Shown: positions 11,366 through 22,779, counted from the first letter of the stretch. The stretch: DNA of 64,000 nucleotides from Sparassis latifolia (GCA_018466975.1 CM031561.1:1488001-1552000), one strand, 5' to 3'. The notes: generated by a model from the letters alone, not told the origin. Made by a program: numbers and translations.

Positions 11366-11756
11366 AGCTTTTTATGCCCTCGGTGAAAAAGAAGCCAGAG
11401 AAATACCCGCAAGTTCTCGTATTTGGGTTTGGTAGATGGTGAGCTCGTTCAATTTGTACGCCAAAATCACTTCTCACAAGACCTGTGTGCAGAGTTTGTC
11501 CAAGCACGCATAAATTCTGCATCCGTACTCAAACAAATATGTGCTCTAGGGACGACCACCTCATGCTACCAGGGCCCCGGCGTCACCCGCGAAGACCAGC
11601 AGGACGTCTTTCCCCCGTCGTCTCCGGCTGATGCTTTGACCCCCTGACGCAACTCCACTGCCGACCCTGCCCTCGAGCTCTCCTGCATCCATCAGTCCCT
11701 CTACCTCATCGAGCCCGCACCTACCACACTGCGGAGGAGGCGAAGGAGGCGAGCAC

Positions 11757-11920
11757 TGCTGCGTCGAGGGACGAAGGACGAGGGGGAGGATGTCGAGCGG
11801 AGGCCGGCGATCGAGCGCAGATGGGTATATACGTGGGCAGAACCTCGCAACGCACCGCCCGCATCTGCGTCCACGAATTCCGCGCGAAGGTACGTGCGCG
11901 TTTCTTCGTGTTTCGCGTTT
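11757..11920 (+). repeat. 163 bp direct repeat, copy 2
   Basis: Second copy of the repeat at 11203-11365, same orientation, 554 bp downstream. Only the repeated block matches; flanks differ. Confidence 0.75.
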
Positions 11921-13479
11921 CTAGCTGCAGGGAGGGCATCCAGCAGCGACCCCTCATCCTCCTTCCGGTGTCCTCTCTGGTCTTCGTGCTTTTCTTAGCC
12001 CCTGCTGCTGTCCCTGTGGCTGCTCTGGCTGCTGTCTGCGCCGTCCCAGTGCTCTGCTTTTGGTGAGTGCTGTGTGACCTCTTGCTCTGCATGTCCAACA
12101 GTTCGGGTGTATATGCAGGTGGAGCGGACACGGTGCGTACGACCTCTGCATCACGATTCGTCCCTGCCCTCCCGCGCTCATGTTTCCTCCTGTACGCTCT
12201 CCTGTCCACAGACTTGTGCTCCTGTCGGATCCCCGTCTGTGTGCGCTCACGCACGTACTCCCGTGTGCCGAAGATGGTGCAGGAGTCTTCGGCTCGATCC
12301 TTACAGCTTCGGCAGCCCCGCAGATCGGACATTCTACATCAATGTATATCATCTTGATGCTACTGCAATGATTCAAGAGCAAATGTTCGATCTGTCGCCG
12401 ATCCCGTGCTGTTTGTCAGATCACACCTCCCCAGCTGTAGCTCGTGCAAGTCGAGCCCTGAACTCACCACATTTGAGGCGAGGCCGATGTATGAACGACG
12501 GCAACTTGTTACTCTTGGACATGCCAGGCAACTGGTGGGAGGATGCACAACTGTCGCCGAGAGCCAATTCCACTGCGTTGGATTGTAGGACGTCAGATCG
12601 TAGCGCATCGAATGTCAGCCATCTCGTGGCCCAGCGAGCTACAAAGACCAATTTACAAAGTCAACCTAGGAGAGGTGGATTGGCAGCAGGCAGTCAAAGC
12701 TCGATGAGTGCAGCAAGATGAGCTTGTACGTTGAAGCTTGTATCTGTGACGGGGACGTGCGCAAGGTCACACCCGGCGCGCCTACCTCTCGACACTCATC
12801 CATGTATGTCTTCGCGCACTCGGTCGCGACATCTACGGCTTCGCCGCGTGTCCCCATCGGGCGGTGAAGTCTCTATCGACATCTGGCGTTCGGATGACAC
12901 GCACCGAGCCGTGTTCTCTGTCCTTGCGCCCAGTATTTTGCCTTCATCATTTGTGTCGCGTGTTGTCCAAGACGGAGGTCAGAGGTCTGTCGAATGGGTA
13001 AGCATCTGCACTGGCATCTGTTGTTTCCCTTTTCTTGTCTAACTGATACTGTCATAGACCCTTCAAGACTATCCACTCGAGGCAGAATAGCAACGCTTCG
13101 TCACGTACGCCCGGCGTATTCGCTATTGACTGCGCCTCTAACGTCCAAAGCAATCCACCTGGCGGGCATGCCGCGCAAGAGCTCGCGTGTGTAAACCTGT
13201 GTATTCATGGGTGGGCGCATGTAAAGCTCTTTGCTGTGAGTGTGTGTCATGGCCCCGACGACACGTCCGACCGCAGAAAGATGAGACACCGATCTCGGCG
13301 CGGTTTCCCAAGGTGCTGTTGGAGCTCAACACCACGCCGAATTACAAGGTGCTCGTGTTGGATGTGCAAACGCGCGTGCGGAGTTGAGCAGGAGCACACC
13401 ACGGTCGACGCTGTCCTGTGCATAGAGCCATTGGTGCTCTTGCAAGATGGGTAGCTATTCCTGCTCGATTTGTTCGCGA

Positions 13480-15910
13480 CCGGCTTACTGACCGATTTGC
13501 AGCATCGACAGGCAGCGGCAAGTTGGAGAACCGCAGACTCGCCATCAAGACCAGCTCAGCGTTCCCACACTCTAGAAGAAGGGTTCAAAGCTGGCAAACC
13601 AGGTGCCCGCGGCCGAGTTTGTCCTGGAGAGTTTCGGAACGTGGTAGGCTCTGTGGCATCAAGACTCTCGATTACTACCTCGAGCGCAGCCGCGTTGCTG
13701 GGGCCCCTTCCGGAGAGCGGAATTTTCATATCTTCTACCACCTCGATGCCGGTGCTTCTCCGGGGGAGCGGCAGCACTTGCACCTCTCAGAGAAGACAAA
13801 CTATCGCTATCTCGGACAGTGCACCGCTGCGGGATGTGCCCATCACGGCCGGGACGAGGACGCCGTGCGGTTTGATCAGTTGAAGATGGCGTTGAACAAC
13901 GTGGGATTCTCGAAATGACATGTCATGCAGACGTGCCAGTTGGTTGCCGCCATCCTCCATATCGGTAACCTTGAGTTCCATGGATCGCTCCCGGAACGAA
14001 GATGCCGCCGTCGTGCGTAACACGGATGTCCTCGATATCGTCGCAGATTTCTTGGGCGTGCAGCCGGCAGCGCTGGAAGCGGCGCTGTCATACAGGACGA
14101 AGATGTTGAAAAAGGAATTGTGTACAGTCTTCCTGGATCCCGACGGTGCCTCGGACAACCGAGACGAACTCGCAAAGCCCCTGTACTTCCTCCTATTTGC
14201 ATGGTTGAATGAGCATATCAACCAATGCCTTTGCCGCGATGACTTCAATATGTTCATTGGACTATTTGACTTGCCCAGCCCCCAGGACATGACTAGCCGG
14301 CCGGACTTCCTGGATCAGTTTTGCGTCAATTACGACAACGAGCGGTTGCAGAACTTCAAGCAGAAGAAACTCTTCGAGCGTCATGTCAGCGAGTACACAA
14401 CAGAGGGCATCTGCCGCTTCGTTCCCCAGGTGCCGTACTTTGACAACTCGGAGTGTCTGCGCCTGCTGCAGCACAAGCCTGGTGGTCTTATTCATATCAT
14501 GGATGACCAGCCGAGGCGCCAGCCGAGGAGGACGGACCACACCGTGGCCGAGTCGTTTGCGAAGCGGTGGGGCAATCACACATCCTTCAAGATGGGCACG
14601 ATGGATCGCACTAGGTTACCCCACGTTCACTATCAATCATTTCAGCGGCCCCGTCATGTACTCGTCGCACGAATTCCTCGATAGGGATTTGGATGCCCTA
14701 AATCCTGATTTCGTCTCTCTTCTGCGCGGTGCATCTGCGAGCACAACCGACGCTCCTTCAGCTGATGGCTCAGGTTCCATCAACCCTTTCGTCCGGGGAC
14801 TGTACTCCGCGAAGGCCATTGCTACTCAGGCCCATCCTCGAAACGAGGATACCATCGTCGCAGCGCAGCAACCGGTTAAGCCAATGCGCGCGCCGTCGAT
14901 GCGCAGGAAAAACACGATTAAGCGGATGCCGACGTTGAAGGAAGGTGACCTTGACGAAAAGAAATGGGAGGACAAGGAGCCCCTAGGTACTGTGGGTAGC
15001 GGTGGTGCACCGTGCATTGCGGGCGAGTTCGCGCGCGCTGGATCGTTCTTGAGACCCTCGAGGAAACCCAATCATGGTATGTGTTCTGCATCAACCCCCA
15101 CGACTCACAGCTGCCAAACCAGCTGGAAGAAAGGTGGGTCAAGGGCCAAGTCAGGAGCTTGGGACTGGCAGAGATCGCGCGGAGATCGATGAACGTGTTC
15201 GAGGTGACTATGCTACGGACGAGTTTGTGCAGAGGTACAAGGCCCAGATATCTTCGTTGGCGCGGTCGAAGGTGATCCTCGAGAAATGGTCAAGCAGGCT
15301 AGGGCTACAGGAGAAAGACATCGACCTTGGTCTTCAGAAGGTGTGTTCCCTTCAGCTCGGGTGAAATCTCTGATCGTTAACGAAGATGTATAGGTGTTCC
15401 TGTCGCAAATCGCGTTCCACTTCCCCGAGGACGATCCTCGTTCCAAGGATATTGAAGAGCTCAAACGCAACAGATTGCGTGACGCTGAGGCTGAGGCCGG
15501 CCTCAATCCATGAGGATAGGGTGACCCTTATGCACTGTACGCTACGCCAGGCGCGGATACATCACCCTACGAAGAAGGCGGTTACAATGACCCGTTCAGC
15601 CAATCAAGTCAGGTTCTCCCTCTGGTTGCAAATACATCTCCGTCCCAGCGTGCCGATATGTACGATGAATACGACGAACGGAAGTCACTGCGGAGCGATG
15701 ACTACGATGGTCGCAGCGCCTTCACTAGCCAACGCGATAACGACTCGACGTCCAGCTTTGGCACCGGCGCGCAGAATGACATCTTCCAGAATGCGTCTAC
15801 CCTCGGGCCTGGCTCCGGCTCTGATGCAGTTACCTCCACCCCTGCTGCAGCGCCGCGTCCATGCCTGCCGCGTCACTCACGTCCACTCCCGTGGCAGCCC
15901 CGCTGACCTC
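13480..15910 (+). pseudogene. Decayed myosin-motor part of a myosin-chitin synthase gene
   Basis: Fragments in changing frames follow the order of the myosin-like motor domain of basidiomycete chitin synthases: a degenerate P-loop (STGSGKLENRRLAIKT, where the family has ETGSGKS), VPAAEFVLESFG, GRLCGIKTLDYYLERSRV, NFHIFYHLDAGA, TCQLVAAILHIGNLEF, VRNTDVLDIVADFLGV, WLNEHIN, GNHTSFKMGTMDRT, YPTFTINHFSGPVMYSSHEF, TWYVFC-like SWYVFCINPHDSQLPNQLE, then the linker ADMYDEYDERKSLRSDDYDG. At least five frame changes or stops interrupt it (for example near 13600, 13918, 13985, 14630, 15510). The membrane part and catalytic QxxRW chitin synthase region are absent. It is a captured, dead gene fragment inside the transposon. 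Confidence 0.85.
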
Positions 15911-16773
15911 AGACACGCCCGCCCCCCCCCCCCCGTCCTCGTCACCCGCGAGGCCGAAGAATGCAAAGAACACGAACGGGCACACGATGGTCACCCAGAT
16001 CTCCAGCATGTGGCCGCTGCCCTGCTGTGAGGCCCCATCAGGTCATGATTTTGCAACGGCTTTTGTGGCTAAAAGGTTTGGACATAGTGCTGCTCAATTT
16101 TCAGCGGATTCTCCTAGCATAAGCTCATAGACATACCCTAAGTTATATACAATCTCTCTGAAGTTTTAAACTGTAGCGCGGTATGACACGGACATATTCC
16201 CATCCACCATTCGCAGAGCTCGAGGAGCCACATGAAGAAGACAATTGGAGGACACACCTGAGACCAAAGATGAGCATCAGACTTGGAGATCGAGGAGTTA
16301 GAGCTACAGACAGCGACCGAGTACATGGGGGCCATAAGCAGTACTGCAAGTGACTGAACGGGGGCATACAGGACAAGGTAGACCTGGGCACAAATCTTGC
16401 GACTTGCTTGGAGCGCGAGCTGGCGGCAACTAACAAGCTGTCTCTACTAACATGCGGCCCGGGGGTCTCGGTGCCCCACTTTATGACGGACAAGGACAAA
16501 TATACATTCAAGTTTGATGACGCCATCAATATCACGCTCATTTGCTAGGAACAAGGGGAGGCATGGGATATATGTAAGGTGGATGCTTCCACCTGATCCG
16601 TATGCGCGTTGCCCGGGTGAGGTTGCCATTCCATGTCAATTCACAAACGTGTAATTTCTCTGATTCCCTATCTACCATGCTCTCGTGGATCGGTAAGGCT
16701 GACCCATGCACCGATTCCCCATATGAAACCATGCTGGAGTGATGTGATGGCTCTATGAGTAGAACGGAAGTAG
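15911..16773. other. Transposon interior, no gene recognised
   Basis: About 860 bp after the pseudogene. It contains a poly-C run near 15920 and short shadow frames. One hydrophobic stretch reads on the minus strand around 15935-16000 (LEIWVTIVCPFVFFAFFGLA), possibly another captured scrap, but it is too short to call. The rest is presumably 3' UTR of the HECT gene. Confidence 0.4.
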
Positions 16774-19700
16774 CTAGAGCACGTTGAACCCTTCTCCAAC
16801 CACCAATGGTGCGTGGAACCAGGCTTCAAACCACAGAGCTTCATCTGCGCGAACATCCTCCAACAACAGATTCTGAAGTCCCGGACTCATGATAACCTCA
16901 GCCCTCATGAAGCATGCCCCATATCGAATCGGTGGAATCTGTAGGTGCATGTCGAATCAGCTACCACTGCAACATGTAGACTGATTAAGGTGAACTTACC
17001 TTGTCTATGTCATCGAGATCCTGTCCACCGCCATAAGCTGGAAGACGATGGGTGAAGGCGAACTTTCCGACAAAAGGTAGGTGATCCATTACACCAGAAT
17101 GTCATCATGGTATAGTACACCACTCACTTGCAAATCCCAGTTGTCACCCAGTGGCAGCAGATCCGAGCCGCTCATCATCTTCAGAAGTTGGCGAACACGA
17201 TACACAGGGTTCTTGCATTCAGCTTCATACACAACAGGATCAACCATACCATGGAGGTAAGGATGATTCGGGTGCCCCATGCCTGTCAGGTAACGCAGAA
17301 CCAACTCCTTGAACTTATCCTCTGAGGCCCGCTCCTCTGCCATCAGGTCAAGTTTCTGCTCCGAAGAAAATTCCAGGTGGCTGAGCACCTGGTCGATATG
17401 GACAACACGGCGATTGTACATCGCAGTGAGTAGTGCCTTGGACTTCCCGGCAAATGTCTTGGTATGAGTTGAGTACCGTAGCATGACGTGTCAAGAAATG
17501 TACATCCGCACCTGCATGACATTGTGTCCTGGCCGCAACTCCACATCGAAACCTGAGATGAACGCTTGAAGGTCAGGGTGATTGGAAGGATCGTGGTGGC
17601 CGAGGAGAATGCGGGATACAAGGGAGCGCTCGATGCCAAGGTGCTCCTCCTCACCAATAGAACCCGACGTCAAAGTGTTCGTCTGTTCAAAACACAACCA
17701 GATCAGATGGCGAGATATCAGTCAGAGAGTACGGGAACACCCACAGTGATATCAGCATTGACAAGGAGAATGCCGAGGTCACTCCGATGATTCATTGCTA
17801 GTGCAGCCACACCGTCCCAGTCATACCATGGCTTTAACACAGCAAACTGCTTTGGATCCAGGGTTGATATGAATGCCCGGTCAACCAGAAGACTGGGGCG
17901 CCCATCAATTACAGCCTGGAGGAGAAAGGGAGACACCGGCTCTGGACCCAAACCTAGATTGACAAGGTGCATAAGGCATAAAAACCCAAAGGCCTGGAGT
18001 GCACACTGCCGTGGCCCGACGGCATCAGTGGAACTGTGATAACAGATTGTCTTATATACCCCATGTTCGATCCAAAAACCATCTTGGGCGGTGATCATCA
18101 CGATGGCATCTCGAAGAACTGCCTTTTCAGGCCCTGCACCAACACCAGCGTCTCTGTCATACAGTGCACATTGAATGGTCAATGGAGGGAAAAAGAAAAC
18201 AGAGACATACACTTGGAAACACCTTCCTGGGGATATCAGTGCAGCCAAGGATGCAAAATTGCATCTTACACCAGGTATTGCCCTCTCGAGGGAGGCCTGA
18301 AAATCTTGATGAGAAGGCTGACCGCTGAAATGCCACAAGACTAGAAAGAGCAGTGCTCGAGCAGCAAGAGCAGTAGTAGGCGCTTCGATATAGACATCAG
18401 TGCCTTCAGGGAACTCAGCGGGAAGGAGGTCTTGCACAACGTCTTGCCAAAGTCGGACTTCACGCCACGTGGCTGGCACCAGCGGCTCTATCGCGCGCCG
18501 TAAGGTGATGGATGGCGATATACCCTGCATAATTGTAGCGTGCTGTGAAACAATAGGTGGCACTGTGAGGGACTTACTGTGGCAGCGAGGTGTACACCGC
18601 CCGGGAGGCCGGAATGTTCACCGTGAATCTGTTATGCTCCTTTAATGATGCACTACACACCAATTAAGCTCACGCACTTCTGTGTGGCCCGTTTGGGCTT
18701 CAGGGGTGGGTTCTTGCCGGCGGCGGACTGTAGCGGGACCGTCATTCTGCCATTCAGTTCAGTACAGTCTGATATCCACGAAAAGACTTGAAATCAGTTG
18801 ACTTGCCTCAGTGGAGCTCGAACGTGAATGGGTTAGAGGATTGAGGCTCGTGATCATGTGGTCATGATCCTGATGGCTGTCTTGATAGGTGTTCGTGAGT
18901 GCAGTCAGCGTCAGATGTCCTTCGCGTTGATGACTCTGAGGGGTTGAGTAAGCTGACCATACAATAATCTATTGACAAACATGAACTGGCATACTGACCG
19001 TTAATCGCGATGGTACTGTGGTGGCCATTGTAGGTACATTGGGCCTAGGTTGCAATCTCGCCTGCTCCTGGATGTGAAGTCCAGTCATTGTGGGCACACT
19101 GGTAAACAGATGATGTAGGCTTACCCTTTCTCTGTACGAAATCATACCGTTTAGCGTATCTGGCAGCTAGCAATATCATGTCCGGTTAGGACGCATGTCC
19201 AAGATATAGTTCTATTGGATGACTTACACTTTCATCCGAAGAACTATTCCCCGCATCAACATCGCGTGAAAATCTGGCCGAATGGGTACCCATCGTGCTT
19301 AATGCAAAATGTACAGTGCAATCATCCTGGCAGGAGATTGGATTCTCTTCATGAATAGTTGGAAGCATGACACGCGCGGGGAAGCAGCGGTGACTTTGGT
19401 CACGCAGCTGCACTGTGCGAGCTGAGCCATCCAGGGGCAAAATGTTCGCTACCGGGCCGCGAAGATTTCCGTATCTTGGTGCTGGGTGAAATGTCAAGGG
19501 CAGCCCGCTAATATGAGAATGTCGTCTTGGATGCGCACCTATCATTAAAAAGAAATCAGAGCCGAAATGATTCGCTGTCGAGGACCCGAATGGTGCCACT
19601 TTCAGGGTGGACAGTGTGAAGTTTGTCGGCGTCAGGTTGCGATTGGCCTGGTACATCTTTTGACCAGTGCGCGAAGATCGTGCAGCAGGGACCATCAGTT

Positions 19701-20899
19701 GCCAAGTCAAAGTCGAAGGGGCATATGGCTCCCCATTGGGACGCTGTGCCAATTCGATGCCAAGTAGGCCACAGTGTTGAACCACTTGTTTGTCGAAGGC
19801 CTCCCATACGGGCCCGTCATTGCCCTCGAAGTCTACCTGAAAGAGTAAGTCTGCCCGATGGAGGGCGCGCTGCACAGCTGCCACCTCATCACCATCCCAT
19901 TTGAACTCTGGTGAAGGCTGATCAAACGCAGAGTATGTCGATCCTCGCAGCTATTTACAGCCATTAGAGGACCACGAAACAGCCGTGGCAACGTAAGACT
20001 CACTACATATGGCAGGAACCCAATCATGAAGCTTGTGTGAGTATCTACAACTGTGGCCCCAGACGGGCCCGCGGTGAGTGCCGGCTGTGGCGCTGATGTA
20101 CGAAAGCGCTGGGTGGTAGTGTTGCCTCTGCGCGTCGCAGCAGCATTTCTTGCTATCTGAGAAGGGGTAGTCCGGGTACTGGCATGACGTTGATAGCTCT
20201 CGACACGGCGATCGTTGGTGGATCCAGGTTGCATCTGACGAAGACCGGCATAGGCGCCAATGGGGGACAATGTCGAGACAGGGGTAACCGAGGCAATAGA
20301 CACAGCCGGGGGAGATGATATTTGAGTGACGCTCCGCGTCGGAACCGGCACCGAGGCGATACCTCTTGAATTAGGCTGAAATCGAGTTCGAGCACTGCAG
20401 AACAGGGTGAGTGTCATCCTGGCAATGGAATGGCAAGATTGGTGTCTCCTGACCTTGGCCTTGGAGTACTCAAACTTTGGTGCAGACGCCAAGGCGCCCC
20501 ACACTCACAGAGGGTCTCGGGAAACCAGTTGTTAGCAGTCTAAATTGTTTAGCCTCATGCAGAACGGTCATCCGAGAATTCAAGGGCACGCACTGAGTAG
20601 AATCCACCACAATCAGTGGCGATATATCCCCCCTTGGCCATCGCAACCAATGTGCCAGATTGAGCTCGAATTGTGTGCATGATCCAAGGGTGTCCACAAC
20701 CAGAGCATGGCTCCTGTGCACCATTGGCTTCCTAGGGAGTGTTCCGTCAGTGGCATGAGTAGCAAGAAGGGGCTGTGCAGACATATCGCGGAGGCTCCCC
20801 AGGCACCATTATAACAAAGGCCCCGCATCCTTGACAGTCTGCCAGGACGCAGTCATCCCGCTTGGCAAGTAAGACCAGCGATTCCATGCTGTGTAGCAT
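16774..20899 (-). CDS. HECT-domain E3 ubiquitin ligase-like protein, transposon-borne
   Basis: C-terminal exons are well placed: 17682-17512, 17457-17128, 17062-17000, 16938-16774, with one ending at 17745 before them; introns are 54-65 bp. The N-terminal exon (ATG at 20899 or 20887) has a Cys-rich zinc-ribbon-like stretch (ADCQGCG ... CTAPSCYSC). Ser/Pro-rich linker and several medium exons follow (20.5-18.6 kb). The C-terminal 350 residues resemble a HECT domain: a large N-lobe, FISGFDVELRPG, a helical block ending LVLRYLTGMGHP, FAFTHRLPAYGGG, and a C-lobe with Cys in YGACFMRAE at the place of the HECT T-C-F catalytic motif. Similar genes are repeated in Agaricomycete genomes. I could not make one join near 18578/18543 keep frame, so a break or mis-splice there is possible. 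Role in the element is unknown. Confidence 0.68.
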
Positions 20900-20947
20900 G
20901 ATGCGAAATGCGGGTAGAAGAACACACCACATATACAAAATTATCTC

Positions 20948-21238
20948 CGGCGGTGATGCACTCGGATGCAGCAGAGTGCATCGGGATGCATGAGGATGCA
21001 CCAGCGCAGCATGTCAATTGACACACCTCACAAGGCATATCCTGAGCTCCCGACGAACCAGTTGGATGTCTACGTCGTGCATCCACATTCACCGGTGCAG
21101 GTGCATGCATCAGCATTCATCTGCATTCAGCTGCACCGGTGAATGCGGATGAATGCGGGTGAATGCGGAGGAACACAGGTGATCATCGATGATCATCGAT
21201 GAAAGCGGATGAATGCAGATGAAGGGGGAACACACCGA
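20948..21238 (+). repeat. Right subterminal repeats (GATGCA, GAATGCGG, GATCATC units)
   Basis: Dense short repeats just inside the right TIR: GATGCA words at 20956-21000, ATGCATC/GCATTC words to 21130, then GAATGCGGAT-type units and two tandem GATCATC units (21181-21200). They mirror the left array in word content and orientation but are more regular. Confidence 0.75.
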
Positions 21239-21263
21239 TTTCTGTCCAGAACGGGCCGCCATA
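21239..21263 (-). repeat. Right terminal inverted repeat
   Basis: Reverse complement matches the left end of the element; see 3781-3805. The outermost bases GGCCGCCATA are directly followed by the second GTATAG. Confidence 0.9.
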
Positions 21264-21269
21264 GTATAG
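21264..21269 (+). repeat. Target site duplication, right copy (GTATAG)
   Basis: Exact copy of 3775-3780, immediately outside the right TIR. Confidence 0.9.
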
Positions 21270-21579
21270 GGTCTCTGTCGACTTTCTTTCGTACAGGCTG
21301 GAAGTTCGGTAGGCTACACGGATTTTCGGGGTCTTTACCACGTGGTAATTCGGTACCATTGGCACTCCCATAAGTCGGAAGCGGCCAACTTGGTGAGTAC
21401 GCTTCGAACTGCGTTCCACCTGAGCTTCAACCGTCACAAGCTCTTACTTGCCATCTTTATCGAATAAAATGGCCGTCAAGTGCGCGTTACCTTTGTTGTG
21501 TTCGACTTAGCAGTGAACGAGGAGACGCAGGTCTGTCGCTAACTGCATATTCTGCAAGATCATAAAGGGTGAGTCGTTC
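21270..21579. other. Right flank of the transposon, no confirmed gene
   Basis: About 310 bp of host DNA up to the assembly gap. A minus-strand frame (21437 toward 21270) encodes an uncharacterised stretch (VEAQVERSSKRTHQVGRF) and would run about 13 codons beyond the empty insertion site into the left flank before a stop. I cannot tell whether it is coding. Confidence 0.35.
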
Positions 21580-21679
21580 NNNNNNNNNNNNNNNNNNNNN
21601 NNNNNNNNNNNNNNNNNNNNNNNNNNNNNNNNNNNNNNNNNNNNNNNNNNNNNNNNNNNNNNNNNNNNNNNNNNNNNNN
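21580..21679. other. Assembly gap (100 N)
   Basis: Exactly 100 unknown bases, the usual placeholder for a gap of unknown size. The 5' part of the HBS1 gene is missing into it, so real length is probably greater than 100 bp. Confidence 0.95.
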
Positions 21680-22779
21680 GAAGAGATATGCAGTGCCATG
21701 CGACCATATCTCGTCCAGTCCGGGTTTCATCCTACAAAGACAAAATTTGTCCCAGTCGGAGCAGTGGCTGGGATCAACTTGACCGACCGCGAAGGCACAG
21801 CAGCACTGGCACTCAGTGAGTGGTACAAAGGGCCTACGTTGGTTGATCTCCTAGGTATGTTCCTTACGTGGATGGCCGATGGGACATACAAACAATCCCT
21901 ATAGATGATCTGGATACGCCTACCCGTGATATCACATCCCCTTTACGATTTCCGATCTCAAACGTCTACAAAGAACAAGGATCAGGTCTCGCGGTTTCTG
22001 GCCGAGTCTGTGGAGGTATCGTTCAAGTTGGTGAACGTCTGCGCATCTTACCTGGGGACGAGTCGGCCACGGTCAAATGTGAGCTAACCAAATCTCGAAT
22101 TTTAATTCTTATATCTCACCGTCTTTGAAGCGATTGAAAGTTACGAGAAGACGGTGCCATGGGCAATAGCTGGTTCCAACGTCGTCCTGTATCTAACTGC
22201 TGTCGATCCCGTGCATCTGGCAATAGGAAGCGTGCTTTGCCGTCCAACAGATCTCGTACCATTAGCCACGGTCTTCACAGCACGGGTGATGGTTTTCGAC
22301 ATTCAAGTGCCCATAACTGCAGGTGCATCGGTCAGTTGTACCAGTCTTTTATATGTTCTCCCTGCTTAATTATTGACGACAAGGTTGAGCTTTATCACCA
22401 TTCCCGTGACGTTCCTGCGTCGATCTCAAAGCTAGTGTCAGTACTGGATAGGGCCTCAGGCGTTGTAGTCAAGAAGAATCCGCGGTATGTTGCCTTCATG
22501 TTCTTTTCCTGACGCTCACATCAGTTTACGTCATATATAGTGTATTGACAAAGAACACCTCGGCAGAAGTGCAAATAACTCTTCGCACGGCATCATTGTC
22601 AGGTCCATCAGCTAAAACACAACCTGTTCCCCTGGAGCCGTTTGCCGTGAACAAAGAGATGGGTAGAATACTGATCAGGCGTAGTGGAGAAACCATTGGT
22701 GCTGGTGAGCAGCAAATCAAGATCATACCACTTTCGTTCTGACAAACAATCAGGTATCGTCCTGAGCATTGAATATTGA
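21680..22779 (+). CDS. HBS1: HBS1-like translational GTPase, C-terminal part (5' end in gap)
   Basis: Exons: gap edge-21854, 21905-22078, 22131-22330, 22384-22484, 22541-22704, 22754-22779 (TGA); introns of 50-56 bp with consistent phases. The visible part starts at the end of the GTPase domain (FVPVGAVAGINL, WYKGPTLVDLL) and covers EF-Tu domains 2 (SGRVCGGIVQVGERLRILPG) and 3 (ending GRILIRRSGETIGAGIV). The order and spacing fit eRF3/HBS1/EF-1-alpha relatives; the GAVAG and SIESYEKTVPWA segments favour HBS1. HBS1 with Dom34 rescues stalled ribosomes in no-go and non-stop decay. The G1-G4 motifs are not visible because of the gap. Confidence 0.85.

Larger units (their letters stand above)
10813..13480. 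other. Transposon interior with repeats but no recognised gene
   Basis: About 2.7 kb in which I find only short, GC-rich open frames with no recognised domain. It holds two diverged copies of a 163 bp direct repeat. Several segments have splice-like ends, so an unrecognised or decayed gene is possible, but I cannot support one. Confidence 0.4.
3781..21263 (+). mobile_element. 17.5 kb DDE-integrase DNA transposon with TIRs and 6 bp TSD
   Basis: The element begins TATGGCGGCC and ends GGCCGCCATA, with about 25 bp imperfect terminal inverted repeats (TATGGCGGCCYGTTCTGGAC, then less conserved) and GTATAG duplicated on both sides. Both ends also carry dense ATGCA-type subterminal repeats. Contents in order: integrase (+), unrecognised cargo gene (+), TET/JBP-like oxygenase (-), internal direct repeats, a decayed chitin synthase motor-domain copy (+), HECT-like gene (-). 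The integrase sits at the left end and the HECT gene at the right, transcribed toward each other. Near-identical ends, a perfect TSD and largely open frames suggest a recent insertion. I see no tyrosine-recombinase (Starship), Cys-cluster/KDZ or Helitron signature. The superfamily is unassigned; IS3EU-like elements are one hypothesis to test. Confidence 0.9.

Noticed and set aside
13480..15910. A functional chitin synthase gene carried as cargo
   Set aside because: The P-loop is altered, the frame breaks at least five times, and the membrane and catalytic parts are missing.
15915..15935. Poly-C run as a structured or quadruplex element
   Set aside because: It is a single homopolymer in decayed sequence with no paired tracts; it is also a place where assemblies often err.
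18845..18862. Palindrome GATCATG-TGGT-CATGATC
   Set aside because: Short inverted arms inside an intron or linker of the HECT gene, with no repeat elsewhere that suggests a function.
3781..21263. Element could be a Starship or a KDZ transposon
   Set aside because: I see no tyrosine-recombinase captain (DUF3435), no Cys-cluster/KDZ transposase, and it has terminal inverted repeats with a TSD plus an rve integrase.
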